Assembly (NCBI GenBank): GCA_013289665.1 | Contig: JABCZN010000001.1 | Span: forward strand, 434,001 to 498,000 | Length of the DNA: 64,000 nt | Source: Acidobacteriota bacterium | GTDB lineage: Bacteria; Acidobacteriota; Terriglobia; Acidiferrales; UBA7541 | Direction: 5' to 3' | Part shown: positions 8,127-16,034 of the stretch, piece by piece | Layout: every line of letters begins with the position of its first letter | How positions within the stretch are numbered: position 1 is the first letter of the stretch | Position numbers and translations under genes: made by a program | The notes under the pieces: generated by a model | Database searches by the model: none | Told to the model about the DNA's origin: nothing | Seen by the model: only the letters and a program-made list of their open reading frames with translations

Positions 8127-9273
8127 AGCTCTCGAAATTCCGCCGCATCTCTGCCAGCGAATCTCCTCCAAATTTTTGCAGAAAAGCATCCGCCAGCACA
8201 AGTGCCACCATCGCTTCGCCCGCCACTCCGCCTGCCGGCACCACGCACCAGTCCGAACGCTCATAAGCCGCCCGCACCGGTTCCTTTGTCACCATGTCTG
8301 CGGTTCCCATCGCCTTTCGCAGCGTCGAAATCGGCTTCAAGTATCCGCGAATCACAACGTCCTCGCCGTTTGTGATCCCGCCTTCCAGTCCCCCGGCGCG
8401 ATTGCTCGACCTCCGGAACTTCCTCTCGCCCTTGTCATAGGAAATCTCGTCCATCACTTCGCTTCCGTACGACCCCGCCGCCAGTATCCCCGCGCCAATC
8501 TCCACGCCTTTTACCGCCTGCACGCTCATCAGCGCCTGCGCCAGCCGCCCGTCCAACTTCTCGTCCCACTGCGCATGTGAACCCAGCCCCACCGGCACAT
8601 TCCGCGCCACAACCTCAAACACGCCACCCACCGTATCCCCGGCCTTGAGCGCCGCATCCACTTCCGCCTTCATCTTTTCCTCGACCGCCGCGTCCACGCA
8701 TCGCAGCGGCGAATTCAGGTCCCCACACACCGCTCGAATTTCTTCCCATTTCGCCCCGCGCTCCAGCCGCACATGCCCCACCTGAATCACGTGGCTCGCA
8801 ATCTCGGTCCCGAATTCCTTCAGCAGCAGCTTCGCAAACGCACCCGCCGCCACCCGCGCCGCCGTTTCCCGCGCCGAAGCCCGCTCCAGCACAAACCGCG
8901 CATCATGAAAATTGAATTTCTGCGAACCCGCCAGGTCCGCATGACCCGGCCGCGGCGCCGTCAGCTTCCGCGACTGCGTTTCCTGCGCATCCGAAGCCCC
9001 CACCGGCAGAATCTTCTCCCAGTTTTGCCAGTCGCGATTCTCAATCCTCAGTGCAATCGGCGCCCCAATCGTCTGCCCCAGCCGCACGCCCGCAAAAATA
9101 TCCGCCGCATCTTTCTCGATCTTCTGCCGGCCGCCGCGCCCATACCCCAACTGCCGCCGGTGCAACTCGTGATTTATAAATCCTGCATCCACCGGCAATC
9201 CCGCCGGCAGCCCTGACAAAAACGTCAGCAGCCCCTGCCCATGCGATTCTCCCGCCGTATAAAAGCGAAGCAT
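8101..9273 (-). CDS. aroC: Chorismate synthase
   Basis: Converts 5-enolpyruvylshikimate-3-phosphate to chorismate using reduced FMN, the last shared step of aromatic amino-acid synthesis. The 390-residue protein starts MLRFYTAGESHGQG, the usual family N-terminus, at the ATG at 9273; a TTG two codons upstream is less likely. Recognisable blocks are RRQLGYGRGGRQKIEKD, RPGHADLAG, RASARETAARVAAGA and SNRAGGLEGGITNGEDV. It is the first gene of the apparent aroC-def-fmt run. Confidence 0.96.
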   Translation of the reverse strand: MLRFYTAGESHGQGLLTFLSGLPAGLPVDAGFINHELHRRQLGYGRGGRQKIEKDAADIFAGVRLGQTIGAPIALRIENRDWQNWEKILPVGASDAQETQSRKLTAPRPGHADLAGSQKFNFHDARFVLERASARETAARVAAGAFAKLLLKEFGTEIASHVIQVGHVRLERGAKWEEIRAVCGDLNSPLRCVDAAVEEKMKAEVDAALKAGDTVGGVFEVVARNVPVGLGSHAQWDEKLDGRLAQALMSVQAVKGVEIGAGILAAGSYGSEVMDEISYDKGERKFRRSSNRAGGLEGGITNGEDVVIRGYLKPISTLRKAMGTADMVTKEPVRAAYERSDWCVVPAGGVAGEAMVALVLADAFLQKFGGDSLAEMRRNFESYGRQIDEF

Positions 9274-9279
9274 AAACAA

Positions 9280-9927
9280 TCAGTGTATCGGCCACGCCCA
9301 TTTCCGTCCAGCCACTCCACTTTCCGTTATTCCCGCGATGGTGGCGGGACTAACGGACCACTTGTGATGGCCGCTGCCCATAGAAACTGGAGAGGAAAAG
9401 CATGAGCGTAGAAACAATTCTCTTTTGACACGTCAACGTGGACTACATGAAGGACGACAAGGAGGGAACTTACAACGTGTGGTGCAGGGTCTACAAGGCC
9501 CCCCTGGAATCAATAAGGCATGACTGAAGAAATTTCGAAGCTCACGCTAGAGCGTTCGTGCGCATACCCGAGAACTGCTCCCCTGGCACACCACTTTTCC
9601 AAGAAGGAAGATCCTCGCAGGATGTCCTCCCTCGGCGCGTTTGCATTTTCCTCCAATGAATTGCACTTGGACGATTAGTGGGATTGTCGGCCATCGGCCC
9701 TCGAAGGAAGTAGAAAATTGAGCACATTCTCCCCCATTTAGTACTAGTGGCCTATCGTTATCCGCCCCTCCGTCTGGCAGGCTCTTGGACAACGGCGGTT
9801 GATCGAGGCGGGATGCTGTTCTTTCGGAATGCGTCGGCGGACCAAGACGACTAGGGAAGTGTTCTGCCATTTCCAGTCCCGTCCTCACTGCTCATCTCTC
9901 TGAAACTTCTCTACGGGGGAAACGTCC
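9280..9927. other. Intergenic stretch with coding relics only
   Basis: Between divergent aroC and the Sel1 gene I find no convincing intact gene. Bases 9402-9527 hold a small reading frame with a ribosome site but an internal TGA (listed separately). The remainder, including a minus-strand open frame of 113 codons at 9547-9888, has a composition unlike its neighbours and no recognisable domain; it may be decayed sequence. Confidence 0.5.
9402..9527 (+). pseudogene. Small reading frame interrupted by TGA
   Basis: An ATG at 9402 is preceded by GGAGAGG at good spacing. The frame reads MSVETILF, then TGA at 9426-9428, then HVNVDYMKDDKEGTYNVWC and RVYKAPLESIRHD before the final TGA at 9525. The residues after the internal stop look like real protein sequence rather than noise. 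A CGA to TGA change would explain the stop. I do not recognise the family, and there is no sign of a selenocysteine insertion element. Confidence 0.35.
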
Positions 9928-11214
9928 ATGAGCTTTCTTGCTAGGGCCACGCTGTCAGCTTTCTTCGCCCTCGCGCTGGTTTCCACCACCCGCGCGCAAG
10001 CCCAAGAACCCGCCCCAGCTGCGCCATCAGAGGCCACAGATTTCTACTCCCTGCAAAGGCAAGCCGCCGCCGGCGACGCCCAAGCCCAATTCGCCCTCGC
10101 AAATTGCTATTTTCGTGGCCGTGGTGCCGCGCAAGATTACACGCAAGCCCTAACCTGGTACCGCCAATCCGCCGATCAGGGCTTCGCACCCGCGCAAAAC
10201 CAGCTTGGCAACATGTACGAACACGGCTTCGGCGTCAAAACCGATTATGCGCGCGCCGTAACCTACTACCACTCGGCCTCCGATCAAGGCTACGCCCTCG
10301 CCCAATACAATCTCGCCTCCATGCTTGAAAACGCCCGAGGTGTCCGCCGCGACTACCGCCAGGCCCTCGCTCTCTACCGCAAAGCCGCCGACCAGAATCT
10401 CCCCGACGCCGAACAGGAAATCGGTTACTTCTACCAATGCGGCTTCGTCGGCAGCCGCGACTACGCCCAAGCCATCGCCTGGTATCGCCGCGCCGCCTCA
10501 CACGGCAACTCGAACGCCGAAAACCAACTCGGCTACATGGCCGGAGAAGGCTGGGGCCAGCCGCAGGATTATGTCGAAGCCCTCTCCTGGTACTACAAAG
10601 CCGCCGATCACGGCAACGCCGACGCCCAGGAAAACATCGGCTACATCTTCCAGCACGGCACCGGCGTTCAAACCGACTATCGGCAGGCAATGTCCTGGTT
10701 TTACAAAGCAGCAGCGCAGGGAAACAGCAACGCGGAAAATCAGTTAGGTTGGATGTATCAGTTCGGTCAGGGAGTGCAACCCGATAACGGCAAAGCCCTC
10801 GCCTGGTATCGCCTCTCCGCCGATCAAGGCAACCAGAACGGCATCAACAATCTCCGGGCGTTCACCGCGATTCTAAAGCAGCAGGACGACTCTGTCTGGG
10901 ATTCCGCCAACGCATCCGCCACCGATCCCGCCATCCTCCAGGCCCAGCGCCAGGAACGTATTAAGGATCTTGTCCGCCACATCAACGAACTCGACGCTGA
11001 CGCCGCCGAACAGGACAACTTCGCCGACCAACTCGAACACTCCGGCAAGAAAAACGACGCATTGGGCAAAATCTTCAACGCCCTCGGCACCGTTGGCGCA
11101 GTCCAGTACCGCCAGCAGGCCCAAAAGGATCGCGCCGAAGCCGCCGGTCTCCGCGGCCAGCTAGCCCAAACCGAATCCCAATTCCAATTCTCCTCCAACG
11201 TCGCCGACCCCTGA
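9928..11214 (+). CDS. Exported Sel1-repeat (SLR/TPR-like) protein
   Basis: A 428-residue protein with a signal peptide (about residues 1-25, ending near ARAQAQ). Seven tandem Sel1-like repeats of about 36 residues follow, each with the pattern A-x-x-x-L-G-x-M/Y-x-x-G-x-G-x-x-x-D-Y-x-x-A-x-x-W/Y-Y. An alpha-helical, Glu/Gln-rich C-terminal tail (about 320-428) lacks repeats. SLR proteins act as scaffolds for protein interaction, often in envelope signalling. The ATG at 9928 follows ACGGGGGAAACG. The partner is unknown. Confidence 0.88.
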   Translation: MSFLARATLSAFFALALVSTTRAQAQEPAPAAPSEATDFYSLQRQAAAGDAQAQFALANCYFRGRGAAQDYTQALTWYRQSADQGFAPAQNQLGNMYEHGFGVKTDYARAVTYYHSASDQGYALAQYNLASMLENARGVRRDYRQALALYRKAADQNLPDAEQEIGYFYQCGFVGSRDYAQAIAWYRRAASHGNSNAENQLGYMAGEGWGQPQDYVEALSWYYKAADHGNADAQENIGYIFQHGTGVQTDYRQAMSWFYKAAAQGNSNAENQLGWMYQFGQGVQPDNGKALAWYRLSADQGNQNGINNLRAFTAILKQQDDSVWDSANASATDPAILQAQRQERIKDLVRHINELDADAAEQDNFADQLEHSGKKNDALGKIFNALGTVGAVQYRQQAQKDRAEAAGLRGQLAQTESQFQFSSNVADP

Positions 11215-11344
11215 TGCCCTCTAGCAGCAGTCCAATAAGCGTTTCTTTAGGAGGTCAGCGCTTCCGTTTACTCTGAGCCCAGCCGAAGGGCCCGACGTGA
11301 AAGGGCTAGCGAATATGGGCTTTTGCGTTTTTTGTGTCCGTCGT

Positions 11345-11415
11345 TTTCCGGCGGAAGCCACTGAAGAGAGCTTGGCCAGCACCCGCCCTCTATGTATGAG
11401 AAGGCTTCTAGTGGC
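11345..11415. repeat. Short intergenic element, copy 2
   Basis: Matches positions 1-70: GGCGGAAGCC-A-CTGAAGAGAGCTT at the left and GGCTTCTA at the right, with GGAAGCC/GGCTTC as inverted ends. Its right end runs into the last codons of the minus-strand zinc-ribbon gene (stop at 11408), so the element may have supplied that gene's stop. Confidence 0.6.
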
Positions 11416-11923
11416 CCTTCATCAGAATTCCGAGGCGGTGCATGGATCTGGCAAGCTCATTCATCGGGACCCGCATGTTCAGTCTGCCGATCCTTGCAGC
11501 CAAACCTCGCAGAGGTGAAAAGAATTCAGCAACTTTCCGTCGAACTCCCGCCCGTGCTTCTGCGTCATGAATGCCCCAGAAATCCACCAGTTGTCTTGTC
11601 TTGTGGTTGTAAGCGAATTTCTGCCCGCAATCCAGGCATGTAATGTAAGTTCCCCGGCCATAGTCGGATCGGCCGCCATGGTCGGACGGGATGGACCCGC
11701 GCAATGTTATCGGAGGGCCCCGGTGACGATGGGGACACGCAATAATGAGGCGAAGCAGAGTCTGCAGAAAGAGCGGGACTCCGAGGAAGATACCCCACCA
11801 CGGCTCCGCACGCACCTGCGATCTCTCCGCTTTGAACTGTCTTCTTGCCGCCGAGCGGTAGAGAACGATAGACCCTTCGATCCTGTAAGCTCGCGCCACT
11901 CTTTTCTGCCATTGAGGTTGCAT
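11408..11923 (-). CDS. Uncharacterised zinc-ribbon-like protein
   Basis: A 171-residue protein. A short hydrophobic stretch (WWGIFLGVPLFLQTLLRLI, about residues 42-60) precedes ACPHRHRGPPITL and TYITCLDCGQKFAYNHKT. The CPHRH plus CLDCG pair, spaced about 33 residues, has the look of a treble-clef or zinc-ribbon metal site. I associate this CPHR-type pattern with small acidobacterial hypothetical proteins, but no function is known. The start at 11923 is supported by GAGGG 6 nt upstream. The far C-terminus (LARSMHRLGILMKGH) overlaps a repeat element. Confidence 0.7.
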   Translation of the reverse strand: MQPQWQKRVARAYRIEGSIVLYRSAARRQFKAERSQVRAEPWWGIFLGVPLFLQTLLRLIIACPHRHRGPPITLRGSIPSDHGGRSDYGRGTYITCLDCGQKFAYNHKTRQLVDFWGIHDAEARAGVRRKVAEFFSPLRGLAARIGRLNMRVPMNELARSMHRLGILMKGH

Positions 11924-12123
11924 TTCAATCCCTCAACAAGAGACTAGACCTCGCGAAGCTCCAAGTCTGTTCCGTTCTGGACAATAGCGCAGCAGGTAGT
12001 CAGAATCCAACGCGCAACGACGGCAGCGCCAGGTGCTTCCCCTGGTCGTCTCCGGCTTACCCGACAAACCGATCGCCACTGAACCCATTTCAGGCTAGAC
12101 GAACCCAAGCCGGGGAAGCTATT

Positions 12124-12342
12124 ATGCTGATCCTTGTGACACTATCAGCGCGCAACCGGCTCCAGGGAAAGATTACCGAGCTCCAACTCGGCGGAGTGAT
12201 GGCGCACGTGGTGATTCAAGTCGGGAATGATTATATCGAGAGTGTAATCACACGGCGCAGCGCGGTCGAAATGAACCTCAAAGTGGGCGACACATTCTCG
12301 GCCGTCATTAAGTCCACGGAAATCATGATCGAAAAGCAGTAA
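12124..12342 (+). CDS. Molbindin (Mop/TOBE-domain molybdate-binding protein)
   Basis: A 72-residue single Mop domain: SARNRLQGKITELQLGGVMA, then VIQVGNDYIESVITRRSAVE and LKVGDTFSAVIKSTEIMI. Such proteins oligomerise and bind molybdate or tungstate in the cytoplasm, buffering it for cofactor synthesis. The ATG at 12124 has a GGGGAAG site; a GTG at 12136 would give the more usual family start (VTLSARN). It lies 36 bp upstream of a molybdopterin-domain protein, which fits a shared role in molybdenum use. Confidence 0.85.
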   Translation: MLILVTLSARNRLQGKITELQLGGVMAHVVIQVGNDYIESVITRRSAVEMNLKVGDTFSAVIKSTEIMIEKQ

Positions 12343-12378
12343 GCCAGCAGGCATTTCGTCACCAAACCGGGGGCATCC

Positions 12379-12918
12379 ATGTTGGGTCAACGCCAGCGGC
12401 CTGCCATTGTCGAACTATCCGTATTCGCCTTTCTGGCTCTGTTTCCATTCTGCCAGACGGCGATGGCCCAGACTTCCGCCACCGTTGCGCAACTCAAGGT
12501 TGTTGGCACGGTTTCCACGCCGCTCACGCTGACCGTCGCCGACCTGAAAAACATGCCCCGAACAACACTTCACGTTACGAATCAACACGAAAACAAATCC
12601 GAAACCTACGAGGGCGTACTGCTGGAGGAGTTGCTCCGAAGAGCCGGCGTCCCTCAGGGAGACCAGCTTCGCGGAAAACTAATGGCCACCTGTGTAACCA
12701 CGGAAGCTGAGGACGGCTACAAGGTAGTCTTCGCTCTCGCCGAACTGGACTCAGGCATCACGAACTCGGAAATTCTCGTCGCGGACACCGTAGACGGCGC
12801 TCCTATCGACTCCAAGCGAGGTCCTTTTAGACTTGTCGTGCCTCACGATAAGCGGCCCGCGCGCTGGGTGCGAATGTTGAAATCAATCGCGGTATCTGCG
12901 TCAAAAGAATCGAATTGA
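12379..12918 (+). CDS. Exported molybdopterin-binding-domain protein
   Basis: A 179-residue protein with a signal peptide (cleavage near TAMAQ). The single domain resembles the oxidoreductase molybdopterin-binding (sulfite-oxidase-type) fold: LKVVGTVSTPLTLTVADLKN, YEGVLLEELLRRAGVP, ATCVTTEAEDGYKVVFALAE and KRGPFRLVVPHDKRPARWVR. The Cys in ATCVT could be the Mo ligand. It is much shorter than sulfite oxidase and lacks a dimerisation domain, so cofactor binding is unproven. It is cotranscribed with the molbindin gene (36 bp apart). Confidence 0.75.
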   Translation: MLGQRQRPAIVELSVFAFLALFPFCQTAMAQTSATVAQLKVVGTVSTPLTLTVADLKNMPRTTLHVTNQHENKSETYEGVLLEELLRRAGVPQGDQLRGKLMATCVTTEAEDGYKVVFALAELDSGITNSEILVADTVDGAPIDSKRGPFRLVVPHDKRPARWVRMLKSIAVSASKESN

Positions 12919-13029
12919 ATGGCTGAATCGGATTTTCTTCGGAAACTTTGTCACCTGCTTCGCCACTCTTTGCCTTGACGCTCGCCGCCTCCCCAGTTAC
13001 GCTTCCTTCGATCCTTTCGCGAGAAACTC

Positions 13030-13872
13030 GTGGCTGACACTCCAATCCAGGCTGCACCCCAAGAAGCCCGCGCCCCCGAAGTCCCCTCCGTCGTCGAGGT
13101 CCTTCAGGACCTGGCCAAAACCAGCGTCCTCAAAGTCCAGAATTATTCAAAGCTCTCCTATCATTCCATCACCAACCTTGCCACCGGTCCACGCTACATC
13201 CAGGACACTCTCGATCAGATGGACGACATCGGTGTCGGCTCGCTCCCCATCGTCCTTCTCTCCGGTTTTTTTATCGGCGCTGTCATGGTTCTCCAAACCG
13301 GCACGCAGTTCGAACGATTCGGCCAGGCCTCCCTGACGGGAGACATCGTCTCCCTCGCCCTTGTCCGCGAACTCGGCCCCTCCATCACCGGCCTCCTCGT
13401 CGCTGGCCGCTGCTCCTCCGGCATCGCCTCCGAGCTCGGCTCCATGCTCGTCACCGAACAGGTGGACGCCATGCGCGCCATGGGCACTGACCCCAGCCGC
13501 AAGCTTGTCACTCCCCGCGTCCTCGCCTCCCTTATCACCCTTCCGCTTCTCACGACCATCTCCGTCTTTGTCGGCCTCATCGGCGGCATGGTTGCCAGCG
13601 TCTTGTCCTTGCGCATCAACGCCACCACGTTCTGGGAACGCGCCATCAAAATCTTGGAGTTTTCCGACATCATGCAGGGCTTCTCCAAATCCGTCGTCTT
13701 TGCCTTCATCCTCGCCACCGTCGGCTGTTATCAGGGTCTCAACGTCAGGGGCGGCACTCAAGGCGTTGGCCGCGCCACCACCCAGGCCGTCGTCGTCTCC
13801 TCCGTCCTCATCATCGTCTCGGACACTTTCCTCACTAAAATCGCTCTCTATCTTGCGGATAAGTTTTTCTAA
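13030..13872 (+). CDS. mlaE: MlaE-type permease of an MCE lipid ABC transporter
   Basis: A 280-residue membrane protein with five or six hydrophobic segments. The MlaE family features are clear: SLPIVLLSGFFIGAVMVLQ, RELGPSITGLLVAGRCSSGI, ASELGSMLVTEQVDAMRAMG and the C-terminal GGTQGVGRATTQAVV. It forms the inner-membrane channel of a phospholipid or lipid transport system with an MlaF ATPase and an MCE substrate-binding protein, both encoded next. The start is GTG at 13030. Six bases separate it from mlaF. Confidence 0.93.
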   Translation: MADTPIQAAPQEARAPEVPSVVEVLQDLAKTSVLKVQNYSKLSYHSITNLATGPRYIQDTLDQMDDIGVGSLPIVLLSGFFIGAVMVLQTGTQFERFGQASLTGDIVSLALVRELGPSITGLLVAGRCSSGIASELGSMLVTEQVDAMRAMGTDPSRKLVTPRVLASLITLPLLTTISVFVGLIGGMVASVLSLRINATTFWERAIKILEFSDIMQGFSKSVVFAFILATVGCYQGLNVRGGTQGVGRATTQAVVVSSVLIIVSDTFLTKIALYLADKFF

Positions 13873-13878
13873 CCCTTC

Positions 13879-14718
13879 ATGAATCTTTCCTCCAGCACCC
13901 TGACAACAACTCTTCCCGTCACCGGCCAAGCCGCGATTGAATTCAGGGATGTCCGCCTCGGTTTCGCCCAAGGTGAAATTCTTCGCGGCGTCACCTTCTC
14001 CGCCCAGGAGCGCGAAACCGTTATCCTCCTCGGCGAAACCGGCACCGGCAAAACTCTGCTGCTCAAACTCGCGTCCGGCCTCCTGCGGCCCGATTCCGGC
14101 GGTATTCAGGTTCTCGGCAAGGACATCTCGGGGATGGCCGAATCCGACCTTCTCGAAATCCGCCGCCAGATCGGCTTTGTTTTTCAGGAAGGTGCACTCT
14201 TCGACTCCCTTACGGTCGGCGAAAACGTCGCCTACCGCCTCCACGAAGACGGCGTTGATGACGAGGAAATCGAGTCGCGCGTAAAAGAAGTCCTCCGCTT
14301 TGTCGAACTCGCCCACACCATCGACTCGCTTCCTTCTGAACTCTCCGGTGGCATGCGCCGCCGGGTCTCCATTGCCCGCGCTCTAATCGGCCAGCCGCCC
14401 ATCGTGCTCTACGATTCTCCGACCGCCGGCCTCGATCCCATCACCTCGCAAACCATCATCAGCCTCATCCTTCGTCTGCGCGATGTCTATGGCGTCACCG
14501 CCTTACTCGCTACCCATCGCCTCCAGGATGGCTTCGCCCTCGCCAATTTTCATTTCGATCCGCAAGCCAAAAAAGTTCGCCGCGATTCCTCGCCCGAATC
14601 GGCGCGCGTCGCTCCAACTCGTTTTCTCGTCCTACGCGCGGGCAGAATTTATTTCGAGGGAACGCCTGATGAGCTTATGAAATCGCCGGATCCGTATCTC
14701 CGGCGATTTTTGATTTGA
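13879..14718 (+). CDS. mlaF: MlaF-type ABC transporter ATPase
   Basis: A 279-residue ATP-binding subunit. Walker A is GETGTGKT (about 52-59), the Q-loop VFQEGALFDSLTV, the signature ELSGGMRRRVSIARAL, Walker B IVLYDSPTAGLDP and the switch His in LLATHR. GALFDSLTV after the Q-loop is typical of MlaF. It powers lipid movement through MlaE. The C-terminus is slightly extended with a FDPQAKKVRRD segment. It lies between mlaE (6 bp) and the MCE gene (53 bp), clearly one operon. Confidence 0.94.
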   Translation: MNLSSSTLTTTLPVTGQAAIEFRDVRLGFAQGEILRGVTFSAQERETVILLGETGTGKTLLLKLASGLLRPDSGGIQVLGKDISGMAESDLLEIRRQIGFVFQEGALFDSLTVGENVAYRLHEDGVDDEEIESRVKEVLRFVELAHTIDSLPSELSGGMRRRVSIARALIGQPPIVLYDSPTAGLDPITSQTIISLILRLRDVYGVTALLATHRLQDGFALANFHFDPQAKKVRRDSSPESARVAPTRFLVLRAGRIYFEGTPDELMKSPDPYLRRFLI

Positions 14719-14771
14719 TTCCTGTATAGTTGTCGTGCACGATTCTTCGCAGTCGACGGGGGGCTGTTCGA

Positions 14772-15857
14772 ATGGCGCAGCGCAAGCAGATCACTTGGTC
14801 GGAGTTGCGCGTCGGCTTGTTCGTCCTCGTCGGCCTTCTGATTCTTGCCGTCGCCATTTTTTACGTTACCGGCGCCGGCTTTCTCGGCCCCAAATATCGC
14901 CTCAAAACGTATTTGCCCGAAGTTTCCGGCCTCTCCACGGGCGCTCCCGTTCGCCTCGACGGCGTGGAAATCGGCAACGTCGAAAAGATTCGCCTTGTCC
15001 CTCGCCAGGCCGGCAAGCCGCCCGATCGCATGCACAACATCGAAGTCGGCATTCGCATTGACAGCAAATATCAGGGCGACGTGCTTACTGATTCCACCGC
15101 CACCCTCGTCACCGAAGGCCTCCTCGGCAACCGCTACGTCAACGTGCAGCGCGGGTACACCGGCGTGCCTCTCAAGGAAGGCCAGGCCATTCCCGGCGCC
15201 GAAGAAAAAGCCATCAAGGAAGTTGTTGAACGCAGCGCCGATGTTCTCGCCAACCTGAAAGCCCTCAGCGAAGAAATTCAAGAAATCATCGGCGACGTCC
15301 AGGCCGGCAAGGGCACCATCGGCAAACTCATCACCGACGACCAGGCCTACAATCACCTCAACAGCATCCTTGCCAGAGGCGACCAGATCGTCGGTAACGT
15401 TCAATCGGGGCAGGGAACTCTCGGCAAGCTTTTCATGACCGACGAACTCTATAGCAAAGTTGACAAAGGCGTGGACAACGTCAACACCATCCTCGCCGAC
15501 GTCCGCTCGCAAAAGGGCACCATCGGCAAACTTCTCTACGACCCGTCTCTCTACGATCAGGCCAAGGCCGCCCTCGAAAACGGCAACACTATCATGGGCG
15601 ACATTCGCGCTGGCAAAGGCACCCTCGGCAAACTCACCACCGACGAAACTCTCTACAACAAGCTCCGCGACAGCAGCAGCAACCTTTCTGAAGCCACCGC
15701 CAGGCTCAACAAAAACGACAACACCGCCGGCAAACTCTTCTCCGATCCCCAGCTCTACGACAATCTCGCCGCCGCCTCCGCCGAACTCCGCACTTTCCTC
15801 ACCGAATTCCGCAAAAACCCCAAAAAATACCTGACCGTAAAAATGTCCTTCTTCTAG
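14772..15857 (+). CDS. mlaD: MCE-domain lipid-binding protein (MlaD-like) with a 34-residue C-terminal repeat
   Basis: A 361-residue protein: one N-terminal membrane helix (about 14-34), an MCE domain (about 40-115, with GLSTGAPVRLDGVEIGNV) and a long C-terminal part. From residue 179 this contains five copies of GKGTIGKL-type motifs at 179, 213, 247, 281 and 315, spaced by exactly 34 residues (GQGTLGKL, QKGTIGKL, GKGTLGKL, NDNTAGKL). MCE proteins form hexameric rings that carry lipids across the periplasm, and C-terminal helices can form a tunnel. A regular repeat could extend it. The ATG at 14772 is chosen because MAQRKQITWSELRVG begins the conserved region. Confidence 0.9.
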   Translation: MAQRKQITWSELRVGLFVLVGLLILAVAIFYVTGAGFLGPKYRLKTYLPEVSGLSTGAPVRLDGVEIGNVEKIRLVPRQAGKPPDRMHNIEVGIRIDSKYQGDVLTDSTATLVTEGLLGNRYVNVQRGYTGVPLKEGQAIPGAEEKAIKEVVERSADVLANLKALSEEIQEIIGDVQAGKGTIGKLITDDQAYNHLNSILARGDQIVGNVQSGQGTLGKLFMTDELYSKVDKGVDNVNTILADVRSQKGTIGKLLYDPSLYDQAKAALENGNTIMGDIRAGKGTLGKLTTDETLYNKLRDSSSNLSEATARLNKNDNTAGKLFSDPQLYDNLAAASAELRTFLTEFRKNPKKYLTVKMSFF

Positions 15858-15862
15858 CCTCT

Positions 15863-15896
15863 TGGGTGCCGCACCCTGCGCTTTTCCGGGGTGCGC
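15863..15896. repeat. REP-like element, GGGGTGCG subtype copy 1
   Basis: GGGTGCCGCACCCTGCGCTT followed by TTCCGGGGTGCG. It resembles 25413-25445, where the order is CGGGGTGCGGCACCCCGCG then TTTTTCAGGGTGCGG. Both copies lie immediately downstream of a gene on the plus strand (mlaD and the site-2 protease). The hairpin GGGTGC/GCACCC with a short tract of T could assist termination. Confidence 0.55.
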
Positions 15897-16034
15897 GTCC
15901 ATTCATTGCGACCCCTGTGCTCCGACCTCAGGGCCCCCTGCGTTAAGTCCGATTCTTCTCCCCTTCTCTTTGTTTTGCTCTCTTCTTCGCGTTTTGCTTC
16001 CCAACTCTCCCTGTGTTGTAATTCCCTAGTAACA

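Noticed and set aside
9547..9888. A 113-codon minus-strand open frame
   Set aside because: No recognisable domain, unusual composition and no ribosome site that I trust; left as intergenic.
13147..14316. A 389-codon Asp/Glu/Gly-rich minus-strand frame
   Set aside because: It is antisense to mlaE and mlaF, both of which have clear family motifs.
14649..15902. A 417-codon acidic open frame on the minus strand
   Set aside because: It lies opposite the MCE gene and simply mirrors its codon pattern.
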